64,000 nucleotides of DNA from Sequoia sempervirens (Eukaryota > Streptophyta > Pinopsida > Cupressales > Cupressaceae). Within the stretch, counting starts at the first letter, position 1. The number at the start of each line of letters is the position of its first letter. The notes under the pieces are model-generated. The model worked only from the letters and a program-made list of their open reading frames with translations, was not told the origin of the DNA and searched no databases. The stretch lies in contig VDFB02000002.1 of the NCBI GenBank assembly GCA_007258455.2, positions 167,283 to 231,282 of the forward strand, written 5' to 3'. Shown one piece after another: positions 25,799-39,000 of the stretch. A program made the translations under genes and the position numbers.

Positions 25799-27339
25799 TG
25801 AGGGCACTTAGGGAAAATCAACGAACAAGGGACAATGAGTACTGTAAGTTTGGCACCCCCATTCTCTTTAACCTACAATTTTCATGCCTAGTTTCCAAAG
25901 ATATTCTCATACATTGGCACCCCCATTCTCGTAAAATGGTATAAGATAATATAGAAAAAATAAAATATCTTAGTCTTTCACATTTTTATCGACCAACCTT
26001 AGGTCTTGGAAAAACTCCCATAATCTACCCACATCTTGGTTGAGGTCTAGAATTTCATCATGCATAGCCTTCATCGCATGAGTCTAAAGCAATTGTAGAC
26101 TTAGCCCAAGTATATGATAGGCTAAGAAAGCTCTAATGAATGGAAATAGAGGCATACAATTCTTCTTTAATACCTCCACCACAAACATATGCAAGGAAAG
26201 GTCTCCTCCTTTCTTGGTAGTGATAACCTCCTCCACACACAACGCTTAAAAATTATGAATAGAGGAATATAGTCTTTGAAGAACTCAAAGTTGATTCTCT
26301 CATACCTAATGAAATTAGTCATTTTATCCTTACTAACATTTATAGTGATTACTAGAGGCACATAAACCAATTCTTAATAATAGAATAATTTGATCATACT
26401 TTTCCAATGATGGAATTATGAGAAAATCTTAGGTTAAATGATTAATTCCTAGCTAAGTTCTTTAAATCATGTCCAACCATATAAGAGAAGACTGCTGCTA
26501 TGAGTGCTTGGATACCATGGAGAAATGCTCTTTGGGATCTTACATCAATCAAGGTATTGTTAAATTTTAACACCTAAAAGTGAGAATGAAGAATCTTTCC
26601 TATGATGGTGGCCATCCCATTATAGCTCTTAGAGTTGTTAGAAATAAATTTTTTTCGAAGTAGAGATATTTTAACTTATCAAATCCTACCATCAGACATA
26701 ATCAAAATTTTGTTTCAAATGACTATGACCACTAACTTTCACTATTTGGAGATATTGAAACCTTGTCGTAGAGAACTAGAACATTGCTGCAACCACTCAT
26801 CCTACCTTAAAACATACCAAAAGTATCCTAGAAATTAGACATAGGAAGATTTAAGATGACTTAAAAAAACCATAAACACTAAACCCTAAACCCTAAACTT
26901 AAGATGAATTAACTAGGCATAGTACACACTCCCTCCCCATTAACCACTTAGACATATAGAAATTAAATGTAAATTTGCTATTGTTTTTAGTCATGTAGGT
27001 GTCCAATAAACCACTTGGTGGTGTTTCCCTTCAAGTTTATTTACTTGAATGAAAAGCAAAAGTCCTTTGATTACAATTAGAGAATACATTTAAGGCCTTG
27101 GTTGTGTAACTGGTGGACCATAGTCACATTTAACACTTGTTACAAAGTTTGAGAGTTAAAATGCTAAGTAGACTTGATTTGTGATGGACATATTTGGATG
27201 GTAGTAACAATAAATTGCAATATATCAAGACTTGATTACCTTATAACCTGTGAAATTCTAGTGATGAAATGATAGATTAATCAGAATGTCACCTTGGGAT
27301 CACATCACCATGAAAGAACTTCATCCAACATCCTTATGA
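25799..27339. other. DNA without recognisable gene
   Basis: No coding signature. A short telomere-like stretch (AAACCCTAAACCCTAAAC) lies at 26881-26898. Confidence 0.4.
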
Positions 27340-30300
27340 GTGCAGATACCACCAAATAGGTATTTTTCATATCTGTCTTCCTCGAGTCAGGGAAATTCAA
27401 GAAGAGAAGAGGAAAGTGAGACATGTAGTAGGTCTAAAAGAGGGAGATCAACTAGAGGTCAAAAGATTAGAAGAAAATTTTGTAAACACATGGAATTTTT
27501 TTTGCTAAATGGGGGTCATGTTCTTATGATGATGAGAGAATAGGCGATGTCAAGGTGTCCTTGAGGTACAAACATCTACAGAAATAATGGGTACCTAAGG
27601 AACTTCCTCCAATAAAAACTAATTTTTTTGTCAATGAGAGGATATATCACATAACACCATCGTCATTACACGATTTTGGCCTATTTTGCATGGATGGCAT
27701 AAAGGTCTGTTATGACAAAGTTACTGAATTGATGGAGTATGTCAGAACCTATTATAGTTACAAAGATTGGATATAGCTAGTTTGATATACAGGAAGTATG
27801 CGTAGGTATGCACTGCTAGCAAATTATATACAACTAAAAGATAAGCATCAAAATAAAGGAGTGGATATGTACATTGACAAAAGGAAAAAAGCATAAGGGA
27901 ATATTGCAGGGTTTATAAATAGTACATGACTTGGGTCAACAAATAAGCAACCCAATTGTATATTCAAGGCATGCGAGGGAAACCGTGTATTCATATGTGT
28001 GATAAAATCAATAACTGCAAGGGAAGAGTTGCTAATCAATTACAATTTGAATCGCTTAGTTATAAACATAGTTATTAAAGGGGTGGTACGTACTATGTAC
28101 CATATTACCCAACCTCCAATTAATGACTCCAATATACCATTTTATTCTTATGTTTTTTTCGTAAGTCTAATGGTTTCATTTCGGTAATGTTTTTTTTATA
28201 TTTAATTTTTGTCACAACAGAGCATTGATCATAAGGGGAAGTCTTTAGCCTAGAAAATAGATCGTGATGCATCTTCAATCACTTCTACCCAATAGGTTTA
28301 CCTCATTGTAATTGTACAAATTAGATACGAGCAAAATGTTTTATTATTATTTTATTTTCATGAGTTTATTGGATTAATTTCGATAATGTTTTTAATATTC
28401 TTGTTGCAGTCGATTGATCAGGGAAAGGCAGTAGCAATAGACAAGAGCATCCATAGGGAGGTGCGATCAATATTATGTGATGATGGCATTGCTTATTCAA
28501 CAAACCCTCTCGATATGATAAGGAAGACCCATAAAAAATGCAATGAAGAAATCCTTAAGTTGTTATTCATAGTGCCTCAAATAGATGAGAGAAGAGAGTG
28601 GATTAAAATATTGATTGAGAGAGCACAAAACTTGCAAGTAAGTTGTCATGAGGTCTTTAATTATAATATAAGTTCATTCATGATTTTATATTTTGTACTA
28701 TTTTATGTCATGAACTAAAATATGTGTTGTTTTTGCAAGATTTTTTGCATCCTCATGATGCTCCTAGCCATGATCAAGGTTCTGCAAGTGCTACCCAAGG
28801 AGTAGGGTTTAGTACAAGTTTCCAACTTGATCTTCCTACACATACATCACATCATCTGACATTATCCATGCCTATATTGTCGTCTAAAATTTTGGCAACA
28901 CATACCATGCAGGCATTTGTTGCTGCACCCTTTGGTAGCGAACACATTCCAGAACATGTGTAAGGACATGTACCTGGGGATGTAGAGGTCACTAGTACTA
29001 GTGATGTTTTAGCAAAATTTCCTAGATCTTCTCGTATTACTAGTATGAGAACATTGCCAGTCACATTTGTGGTGACCGAGGATTTTGTTCCCATAAAGAT
29101 AGAGGTCCTAGGTACTTTAAAATGTTTTAATTATTATTATATATAATCCAATTGAGATTTACTTATTGATAACTCTTTTTAGACTATTGATCCCATGATC
29201 ATTTTGCAGGAAATGATGTTTTTTATAAACATTTAAGTCATAGTACATTGGAGCTCTTCTTTCCCACCATACGTACACGGTGGAATGCCCAAAATCAAAA
29301 TTTAAAAGATGAGCTCATTAAACAATTAGTTGTGTTAGTCAGTGATAAAACATTCAACCGAAACAAGATCCTTAAGAAATTTGGTACCTATCTAAAGTAT
29401 GTGAGGGACCAATATAGGTCACATTTAGAGAAGAACAAAAAGTACTATTGTCCCCCCATGATTTTGAAGAGGGAGTGGAAGGACCTAGTGTCAGATGGAA
29501 ATGAGAAGGCTAAAAATAAAAAAAAGAAAGACACCACCGGGCTAAGGAAGGTATGTGATGCTATCAAAAATATAATTATAGACTAATTACTCTTTCTTTT
29601 TACATAATCTAATATATTTCAAACTTTTCATAGGTTGCCCAAGACATCAAAGGCAACAAAGGAAAGACTAGAAAAACATGGACAGCACAAACTTGGCTCT
29701 GGTGGTTATATGAAATTAGCCACACAAATTGTAAGTATCAATAAATGAAATATTGCATCCAAATAATAAATTGAAAAAAAAATTGGTTTTATCACACCAT
29801 AGAAGCAAAATTCATGATCTTATGCAAAAATGGAGGGCTCTGAATTCAACAGAGTTCCCACAGAAGAGGACCTAAATATTTCCTTCCAGCAAGGCTATGG
29901 AGCCGTGGTTGAATGCCTAAGAGTCTTGATTGGAAAAAACAATCTTCCACTACATCCAACACGCTGGTAAATAAACTCAATAAAGTTTATTTAAAATTTA
30001 ATACTTGTGCAATCTATTCAATACTAATTTCCACCATAAAATAATTACATGCCTATTTGTTTGAAACATACAAGCAATGATAATACTTCACATGACAATG
30101 GAATGCAGCCTGGTGAGGGTGGAGTACAACCTATAGATGAAGGTCATGGTGTGCATCCTGATACTAGATGTGTTCATGTGCTATAAAAAACGTAGTATGG
30201 ATTAATACAATTAAACATCTTTAATCGAAATTTGTGTATTAATTAATGTAACCTTTTGTGTTTCAAATTTAGAGCATGTATAGCGTGATCAACATGTTGA

Positions 30301-30960
30301 GCATGATCAGGCTAGAGAAGATCAGGAACATGATGTGGCCCCATCAGGTAAAGAGGACCACTCTAATGTTCTTTTAAATATATTTAATTGCAATTGGTGT
30401 ATTAATGAATGTAACCTTTTGTGTTTCAACTTTAGAGCATGTAGAGCATGATCAACGTGTTGAGCATGATTAGGCTAGAGAATATTAGGAACATGATGTG
30501 GACCCATCAGGTAAAGAGGACCACTCTAATGTTCTTTTAAACATATTTAATTTCAATTGGTGTATTAATTAATGTAACCTTTCGTGTTTCAACTGCAAAT
30601 CAACATTTAGAGCGTGTTCAACATGTTGAGCATGAGTCTATAAGATAAGTTCAAGAACATGATGTGGACCCATCAAGTAAAGAGAACCAAGCTCTAATGT
30701 TCTTTTAATTAATGAAATACTTGTAACAATAATAATAAAACATGTGTATCAATTTAATATTTCTTTGTTATTGCAGCAGAACCCCCCTTGTAGCGGGATC
30801 CATGTCTTGAGCACATGACTAGGCGTACATTAAGATCACGAGAAGAGGGTAGAAAAACTAAAGGGGGGACATATGATTTAGAAAATGATACTCCGGTTCA
30901 GATTTTTTTAGCTTTAAAAAAGAAACAAAAAAAAGTGATTGTAATCATATCATGACAACC
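27340..30960 (+). pseudogene. Multi-exon gene remnant, candidate second CACTA gene (En/Spm accessory-protein-like)
   Basis: Open segments are separated by AT-rich introns with GT/AG-like borders: 27340-27543 (Ser/Arg-rich), about 28410-28640 (KAVAIDKSIHREVRSILCDD), 28740-28960, 29210-29550 and about 29635-29735. The 29248-29550 segment has RWNAQNQNLKDELIKQL and, later, REWKDLVSDGNEKAKNKKKK, which resembles the W..L...K.K region of the Ptta/En/Spm plant transposase family. After it come exon-like modules at 30273-30676 and a final basic exon (30778-30955). The position downstream of the TNP2 gene within the same CACTA element suits a second element gene, but it could belong to a separate transposon nested between the inverted arrays at 21517 and 34722. 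The family match is by eye. Confidence 0.4.
30230..30720 (+). repeat. Threefold tandem repeat of an exon plus intron module
   Basis: Three units of about 165 bp each contain an acceptor-like TTTAG, an exon-like block (30273-30347, 30436-30510, 30611-30676) and a donor-like GTAAAGAGRACCA. The exon-like blocks read like EHDQAREDQEHDV with stops in places. The intron-like parts share CTCTAATGTTCTTTTAA and TGGTGTATTAAT. Confidence 0.75.
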
Positions 30961-30969
30961 ATATTTTTG

Positions 30970-31105
30970 ATAATATGTAAAAATTGAAAGAATGAATGTT
31001 ATAATTTAATGAATGAATGTAAATATGTTAATGAATGAATGTTATATGTTAATGAATGAATGTTATATGTTATTAATGGATGAATGAATGATTAATGTTA
31101 TATGA
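30970..31105 (+). repeat. AATG-rich short tandem repeat
   Basis: Runs of AATGAATG alternate with TTATATGTT. Low-complexity DNA directly after the last exon-like block. Confidence 0.75.
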
Positions 31106-32110
31106 TTGGGTGTGGGGAATTGAGAGTGATGTGAGGGGGGCAAGGGGCCAAATGAGCTTCTACTGTCACATGGTTGGCCCTATTAAGTAGAGAATATTAA
31201 ACTATTCTCAAAAAAAAGAGAAGATCAATAAGGTAATGCACTTTTCTATATAAGAAATGCATCATTTGAAGCATCAAACCAATATCCAAAGATGAAAGAA
31301 AGTGCTAAATTTTCACTATGGTGGCAGAAAAATGATTCTTTATACCTTGAATACATGCTCTACATCATAATTTGAAGTTGTTTCCATTCCAATGTTCTGA
31401 GTTTATTGTTTTTGTATGGCTTTGTATGAATACCACATTGTGTTGTTTGTGGATTTGGTTTCAAAGCTCTATTTCTTCTATTTTTAGTGGTGACATAACT
31501 CTAAAATTTGACTTTTGTGCATAACAATTTAGTGGAAAAATTGAGAGCTCTTAAGGGTTTAGAGGCTCGATTGAGATAGATACACGAATATTTGGATCTT
31601 GTTGTTGATGGGAGGCTTCCACTTAACCATTAAATTTTTTACCATCTACAGATAATCAAAAATTTCTCTACTTACATTCATTCTTGATCATAAATGTTCT
31701 AAATGATATTAATGCTTCAAACACAAGATTCGTTTCATTGTTATAATAATCAAAATGTTATCATTTTCTATACATTCAAGCATTCTCTTGCCCCCTACCC
31801 TTTTCTCTCTCCCCCCTCCTTTTCATAATTTTCTTTGTCATAAAAGATTCACATTTCTATCTCATTTACACAAATTTATCTAAATCTCTAGGAGTGAATA
31901 AAGATATGCAAAAGATTATGGATTATGTCTAAAAAAATTTACATCTTATAGCTAATTAAATCCTTAATATTTGAATAGTTTAGAGATCGAATAATGCTTG
32001 TATATGCATGTGTAGCAATAAGGGAGCATTGATATTTTTCAGCATTGCATTCAGGAAATTGTTTTCTCTTATGCCTACCCTCGGCTAGACATGGAGGTAT
32101 ATAATATTGG
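31106..32110. other. DNA without recognisable gene
   Basis: AT-rich. No coding pattern or repeat structure seen. Confidence 0.4.
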
Positions 32111-33598
32111 TTTCTGGGTTTTTTCTGTAAGTAGTTAATTTCACAGAGGAAGACAAAAATCTTAATATCCTGTTAGGTGTGAAAGTATATGAATCACTTG
32201 TTAAAGGCACCATTTTGTATTCATCCAAAAATTGGTTTCTTCTTTTTCTTTTAATGTTTCTTGCATGCATTTATTTTAGGCTCTAGAGATGTAGCTCGGC
32301 TCTTTCCTTTGCACTTTTCATCTATTTTGATGATTACAGTAGTTTTTCCTCATAATTTTTTATGTAGATCTATTTGTAACCTTATTTTCTACCAATAAAT
32401 TTGCAAACCGATCACATATTAAGGACCATTTCACTAACTTGTAGTCATCCATTAATTCATATGTTGCAAGTTGTGTCTGTCTACCAATAAATCCTGATGA
32501 TTGTGAGAACTTTAATCCTACAAGTGTACCCACTCTTTCTCAAGTAAAAGTCTTACCTTATTTTATATTACTTTAAATGGTTAATTGAAGGTACTTCTTT
32601 AGATCTGAGATAGTTGAACCTTAGATTAAAATATGGTATTAGATGGGTAGTATAATGTTAAAACTGAGGTCCATTGAACACAAGCTCTATTCTCTTGACA
32701 CTGCTCAACATTTTCCCTACACATTTTCTCTTCAATCAAGATGTTTCTTAACTCCTTCCCTTGTTATCCGTTGGTTTTTCTCAAGTGTAATGCTTTTTCT
32801 ATGCATCTTGCAGTTTGTATGTATGATCAATCATCTCTTATGAAGCATGGATAACCTTTCTGGGTTTTTTCTGTAAGTAGTTAATTTCACAGAGGAAGAC
32901 TAAAATATTCTTAATGTCTTGTCAGGTGTGAAAGTATATGAATCACTTGCTGAAGGCACCATTTTGTATTCATCCAAAAACTGGTTTCTTTTTTTTTTAT
33001 GTTTCTTGCATGCATTGTTTTTAGGCTCTAGAGATGTAGCTCGACTCTTTCCTTTGCTCTTTTCATCTATTTTGATGATTACAGTAGTTTTTCCTCATAA
33101 TTTTTTATGTAGATATGTTTGTAACCTTATTTTCTACCAATCAATTTGCAAACTAGTCACATATTAAGGACCATTTCACTAACTTGTAGTCATCCATTAC
33201 TTCATATGTTGCAGGTTGTGTCTGTGTGCCAATAAATCCTGATGATTGTGAGAAATTTAATCCTACAAGTGTCCCCACTCTTTGTCAAGTAAAAGTCTTA
33301 CCTTATTTTATAGTACTTTAAATGCTTAATTGAAGGTGCTTCTTTAGATCTGAGATAGTTGAACCCTGGATTAAAATATGCTATTAGATGGGTAGTATAA
33401 TGATAAAACTGAGGTCCATTGAACACAAGCTCTATTCTCTTGACACTCAACATTTTCCCTACACATTTTCTCTTCAATCGAGATATTTCTTAACACCTTC
33501 CCTTGTTAGCCCTTGGTTGTTCTCAAGTGTAATTCTTTTTCTATGCATCTTGCAGTTTGTATGTATGATCAATCATCTCTTATGAAGCATGGATAACC
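32111..33598 (+). repeat. Tandem duplication of a 746-bp unit
   Basis: 32111-32856 and 32857-33598 are adjacent direct copies, both starting TTTCTGGGTTTTTTCTG and both ending TATGAAGCATGGATAACC. Differences are point changes and small gaps. The 65/66-codon open frames at 32643 and 33388 are the same stretch in the two copies; no protein family is recognised. Confidence 0.9.
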
Positions 33599-33954
33599 TT
33601 ACATGGAATTGTTGTTATGATTAGACAATTGTCATTGTAAGAATAATCATTTAATTTGTATGGAAGTCTATCTTTTTCATATTATTTGACTTGGTATTGT
33701 AAACTTTTCTTTGCAGGATTCTCTAGGGGGGGATAACAGAACTGTGATGATAGGTAGCTAGAGTTGTACAACACCATAAATCATTTGGAATTATCAATAT
33801 ATTGCTTATAGAATACTCTATGCAAGTAGAATGGAAAGCACAATGACAATTGGTCTCGAATTAAAATTTGAATATAAGTACATTACACAAGAAGATGGTA
33901 TCTATTCTATGATTTAAAGAACCCCAAAATAAGAAAATTAATAGGTTCCATCTA
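33599..33954. other. Short spacer, no feature seen
   Basis: Lies between the tandem duplication and the right array. Nothing recognised. Confidence 0.4.
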
Positions 33955-34722
33955 TTTACTTGCTCTTAGATACTTTTTTAATCGGTGAGACCCTTACAGT
34001 GTCTTTTTGATAACCACTAGTGTTCAAAACTTTTGAAGAGGTCAGATTCATGTGACATTCGATATGTCTCGCCAATGAAATTCATCAACAAGAAATGGAC
34101 TATCAGAGTGAGTTTTCTATCCTATGTCGATGATTGATCTATCACCCATGGGTTGGCTATAGTGGTCATTGCCAAGAGTCTCTACGATGACATGGTGTAG
34201 GTCTATTTAAAACTCCTGAAGAGGTCAGATCGGTGTGACATTGGATTTGTCTTGTTGATGGAAGTCATCGACAAGACATGGACTATCAGAGTGAGTTTTC
34301 TATCCTGTACCTATGATTGATCTCTCACCGATGGGTTGGATTTGGTGGTCATCGCTAAGAGTCTCTATGATGATAGGTCTATTTAAAACTCCTACAGAGG
34401 TCAGATCAGTGTGACATTGGATCTGTCTTGCTGACATAAGTCATCAACAAGACATGCACTATCAGAGTGAGTTTTTTATCCTGCTCTGATGATTTATCTC
34501 TCACTGATGGGTTGGCTTCAGTGATCATCACCAAGAGTCTCTATGATGACATGGTGTAGGTCTATTTAAAATTCCGATAAAGGTTAGATCGGTGTGACAT
34601 TGGATCTATCTTGTCAATGAAATTCATTAACAAGACATGGAATATTAGAGTGAGTTTTCTATCCTGTGTTGATGATTGATCTCTCGCTGATGGGTTGGCT
34701 TCAGTGGTCATCGATAAGAGTC
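33955..34722 (+). repeat. Right subterminal-like array (four units of about 180 bp)
   Basis: Four direct units with landmarks near 34041, 34224, 34400 and 34583 (the GAGGTCAGAT word and its variants). Each contains GGACTATCAGAGTGAGTTTT, TCACYGATGGGTTGG and CAAGAGTCTCTAYGATGA-like blocks. It is in inverted orientation to 21517-23170. It ends about 430 bases before the right end of the CACTA element. Confidence 0.85.
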
Positions 34723-36060
34723 TATTTTTAAAAAAATTAATTCTTTCATCACAATTTTGACGAAGGAAATTGATGAATCATCAAAAAGGTCTGATGAGGT
34801 TGCTATAGCTATGACAAAAGCTTCATCATAACTAATTTCCCATTTTGTCAAAATGGTGAAAAAAATTTAGTGTTATTTCGATGCTTTGGAAGAGCCATTG
34901 TAATTGTGTTTTGGTTATAATTCATCAATGGATACATAGAGTTTTCGTCAATATTCTGATGAACAACAAAGACATTTTATGATGTCGATGACTGATGAAT
35001 CTGGGCCGCTATTTTGACATTTAATTCTTCTTCTGAATTTTGAGAAAAAAATTGAGATGAAAATTATTTCAATAGTTCGTTGGTTGTCTGACAAAGGTGT
35101 GTCACAAGACTGACGAAAGTTTTTCAGAAAATTGAGTCAAATTCAGTAGTGTGAATTAAACACACACTAAATTTTCTGTCATGTCCCCAGTCCTCACTCC
35201 TCGGATCTCCGTCCACAGAGTTCCTTCGCATCTTCGTTGTTTCAAACGGTAGTTGGACGACGTTGTCCTGTCTCTTGGGTCCCAACCCTCTAGTTGCTAC
35301 GATGACCTAGTAGAAGGCAAGCTCTAGTGTCCTTGCTCTCACCAAGCTCTATCCATCAAGATTTTATCCCATCTCATCCAATTCAAAAGGAAGAACACGT
35401 CCGTCTTTTTGACCTTTGTTACCCACCCTCTGAATCACCAAGAGAAACTTGAGATAAACCTAGTGGGGAGACTCAATGCCAGGTCCGACCTACCAGGTCT
35501 CTCCTGCTAGACTTCTGCACAGTGACCGCCACTCTATATAGTGAAACCTCGATAGCTTCCTGTGCCTTGAAACCCAAATGCCTTTAATTTTAAAGTTACG
35601 TTGGCCATCCTTTGACCTCTCGAGTCCAAGACCCTAGAATTCTAACCCTGAAATTTGGTTCCTCCCTAGCCATTCTAAAAATAAAGCCTTGATGACTTTC
35701 CAGTTTCACATCTCAGGTGCCTCAAAAGTGATCTAAATGACCTTCAAATTGAAAACCAATCTTGACCAATGTGCTCAAATTTAACCCTCTCTTGCATGAG
35801 CCTTTGAAACCACCAAAATTTAAAATCAAACAGGTTTCCCTACACTATTCACCCTTTAAAACAACGTTCCTTCTAGGGAAGTGTGGCCCCCTAGGCCTAG
35901 GTTGTCCAAAATCCCTCCAAAAAATGACTAATGACATCTCAAAGTAAAGATTTTATTTCATTAATCATATATTGTCTAATTGGATTTTATCCATGGGATT
36001 TTGACTAATGTTAATGCTCTCATAATTGGTTGTACTCATTATGCCCTATTTGCAAGATAT

Positions 36061-39000
36061 ATGGAATTGGGTGCAGGACCCTCGAGGACCATTGCAGAGT
36101 AGGACAAAGGAAAGAGAGTGAGCAAGACACCTCATGGAAAGGAGGAAAAAGACCAAATGAAGTACCAGTTCCAAGGTGAGCCTTTGCATTCAAAAATCAT
36201 CATAGATTGGAAAGAAAGTAAAGACAACAATATCGGCCACGTCGATATTGATGAGTTCAAGCAAAGGGTTAGAATCCACCCCAAGACTGATAATGCCAGA
36301 GTGATTAGACAAAGTGGAATTGCAAAATTTGGAGGCTTTCCCCCATCTCTTATAGCCCTTGAATTGGTCATGGCTTGTCAGCAGGCCTACCAGCCACATA
36401 CACGAACCATTGTTGATAGGGACGAAAACATTCTTCCTGACATGTCGGGTGAGGAAATTACTAAAAAATTTCACATTCCCACATTTGGGGAGATGGAGAT
36501 TCCCACCATTGAGGAAGGAAAATCAACATGGGAGGAGGACCCGATGGGTTGCAAGAAGCTAATAAATCAGTACTAGCTCAAAGAGAAAAGGGGCAATGCT
36601 GCAAAGGTTCCTTAAGAACTCTTCTGCAATGACTTCTATGAGGACAGCCATGACTTGGTCACCATGTTGAGTGGGGTGGTGGGTCTCCCCATTGCTTCCT
36701 ACTTGAAGGAATTGATGGTGTATTTCATAGAGCAGATCCTCCGTAGGGATGAAGATGTCACAACAAAAGCTTCATTCTACTAGGGAGGCATAATAAGTGA
36801 CTGCTTCCATGAGTAGTTCATGAATGTCAAGAAAGCCTCCAAGTTCTATATGACGTCCTATCTCGTGTAATCACTAGATGAGCAGAGGAAATAAAATGGA
36901 TTATTTGTGGAACCCGATGAGGATCCAAGGTGAAGATTGAATGTCAATGACAGATATTCCCAGCTCCAGTTCTTTAATCATGAACCATTGCTTTAATCGT
37001 GAACTCATCCATTAACCCATTCTTCATCGGCCACATCATCAGGTTGCTTGGAGGTGATTTTGAGATAAGGGCCTCTCACAGTGGTCAGGCTTTCTTAAAG
37101 CAATATGCCTTCTTATTCATACAATACACCAAATTCACATATATTTGTACCCAAGGTTTCACAAAAAGGCCGAATAAGCTTCCTGATACCCTAATGACTG
37201 AATCATATTGTTAGAGCTCCCTTGGTAGTTGCAACATGTGCATTCAGTCCTTGGTAGTAGAAATTTGGTAAGGATCCCTTATCACTTATCCTTTGGCCAA
37301 GGAATGTACAAATTACAATCTTCCCAGTGCGCTGGGAATTCTGAGAAGGAATTGGTAGAGTATGATTTCTTCCAACACACTGCTCACCCATGGGTGGACC
37401 CACATAGGCATGTGAGGAAGGCACTAGGACTAGAGTATACACATTTGCATCATGTTGAAGATTTCTGGGTAGATTTCTAGGAAGACAAGGAAGTGTGCAC
37501 AAGGCATTACATGAAGACGACTGTGTACTTCATGAGCAATTTACAACTATTTCCCATACTAGATCAGGTCGAACAGGATGAGAGCACCATCATGGATCCC
37601 AAATATAATGCAGTCTCTAACTTTTAGCTTCCAACAATAGATTGGGATGAGTAGGAGGTTGATGACCTTGATATTATAACCAAGCCAATTGTGGCTCATA
37701 CTGAAGAATGGGTTAATGGATGAGTAGCATGATTAAAGCAACAGGGGGTTGTCCTAACATATGAGGGGCTCAAGAGTGAGCCCAGTGCTATAGAATATGT
37801 TGCTACTACCACTTCAATAGGAGGGACATCCAAATCTCTTCCACTCATAAGGTCAAAAAAGAGGAAAGGGATTGAGGCAGAACATTCACCAACTCCCAAG
37901 GTTTATTCAAGAAAGGATTCAAGAGGCTCACCCTCTAAGAGGCCCAAATAGATGGGAAGTGTCACAGAGCAGCCAACAATTCAAGAGGGTCCCCTTCAAG
38001 AGGGTGAGTAAGGGAAAATAGATTAGCCAAAACCTCCTCCAGCCCTCCCTGTCTTTGCCACCCTTCCATTTGTTTCCCTAGCCATGGTTGCCACATCCCC
38101 ACCTGTAGTGGAAATCTCAGTCCATCTCACCTCCTCTCCCCCAGCAGGGCCCATAATAGTGGTTGAATCTTCCTACGCCACAACTACTCCACTTTCCTCT
38201 ACTGCCATGTCACCTAATGCACCACTTCCACTGGAAACAACAACAATAGCAATTCCCACACTCGCATTTTAGGAGGCTTTCTCATGGCACATGGAGAATC
38301 TCCCCTCTGAGATTTCCCAAATCTTTTTGGATTCCACCATCCAAAGTTGCCTTAGTGCAGGTCCTCACCAACGCTATGCCTTCACAAACTCCAACAAGTC
38401 CACCAACAATGGATGCAACAATGTTAATTTTTGAAGAATGGGAGAAGTGGGAGAAAGAAGCCTTGAAGGTAGTGGAAGAGGAAGCCAGTGAGTACCACAA
38501 ACACCCAGAATATGAGCACCCAAAAATTGACAGGGTGGCCTGTGAAGAAGAAGACATAAGGTCTTCTGAAAATGGAGATGAAGAGGAGGGTACATGTGGT
38601 AAATTATTGTACAAACATTCGATGATGATTTTGAGGAGAAAATGGCCTGACAATTGAAGGACGATGAGGAAGAGGCAGAAAGGTCACCTCCCAGAGGAGA
38701 AGAACAAGAAGGTGGAAGGGTAGCAAAAGATGTGGAACTCCCTATAGGGGAGCAGCAGGAGGATGTGCCACCTCCTTATGGAGAAGAAAGAAATGTGTAC
38801 TAGAGGAAGACAACCCTAAGGAGCATGTGCACAAGGACAAACAAGCTGAAGAAAGGAAAGAGAAAGAAATTGAGGTAGAAGAAAGTCCCTGGGGGCAATT
38901 TCCTACTAAGCCTCCCATCAAATGCATCATGTTCGTCCAAGACTCCGATGAGGAAGAAGGAGACAACACTAAAATGGAAGAAAGGGCTCCCATAGGTGAA

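Larger units (their letters stand above)
9342..35151 (+). mobile_element. 25.8-kb CACTA (En/Spm-type) element inserted in the left LTR
   Basis: The insert begins CACTA (9342-9346) and ends TAGTG (35147-35151). The inner bases of the two ends are also related (about 12 of 17 positions). Aligned to the uninterrupted right LTR at 50601-50625, the insertion splits TTCTGAATTAA with a 3-bp duplication, TGA on the right (35152-35154) and TAA on the left (9339-9341). Subterminal DNA on both sides (9360-9560 and 34740-35140) is rich in short GACGAAA / TTTTGAC / GATGAA motifs. It carries a TNP2-type transposase pseudogene at 10160-14810 and, probably, a second gene at 27340-30960. Some of its length is nested insertions. 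Confidence 0.85.
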
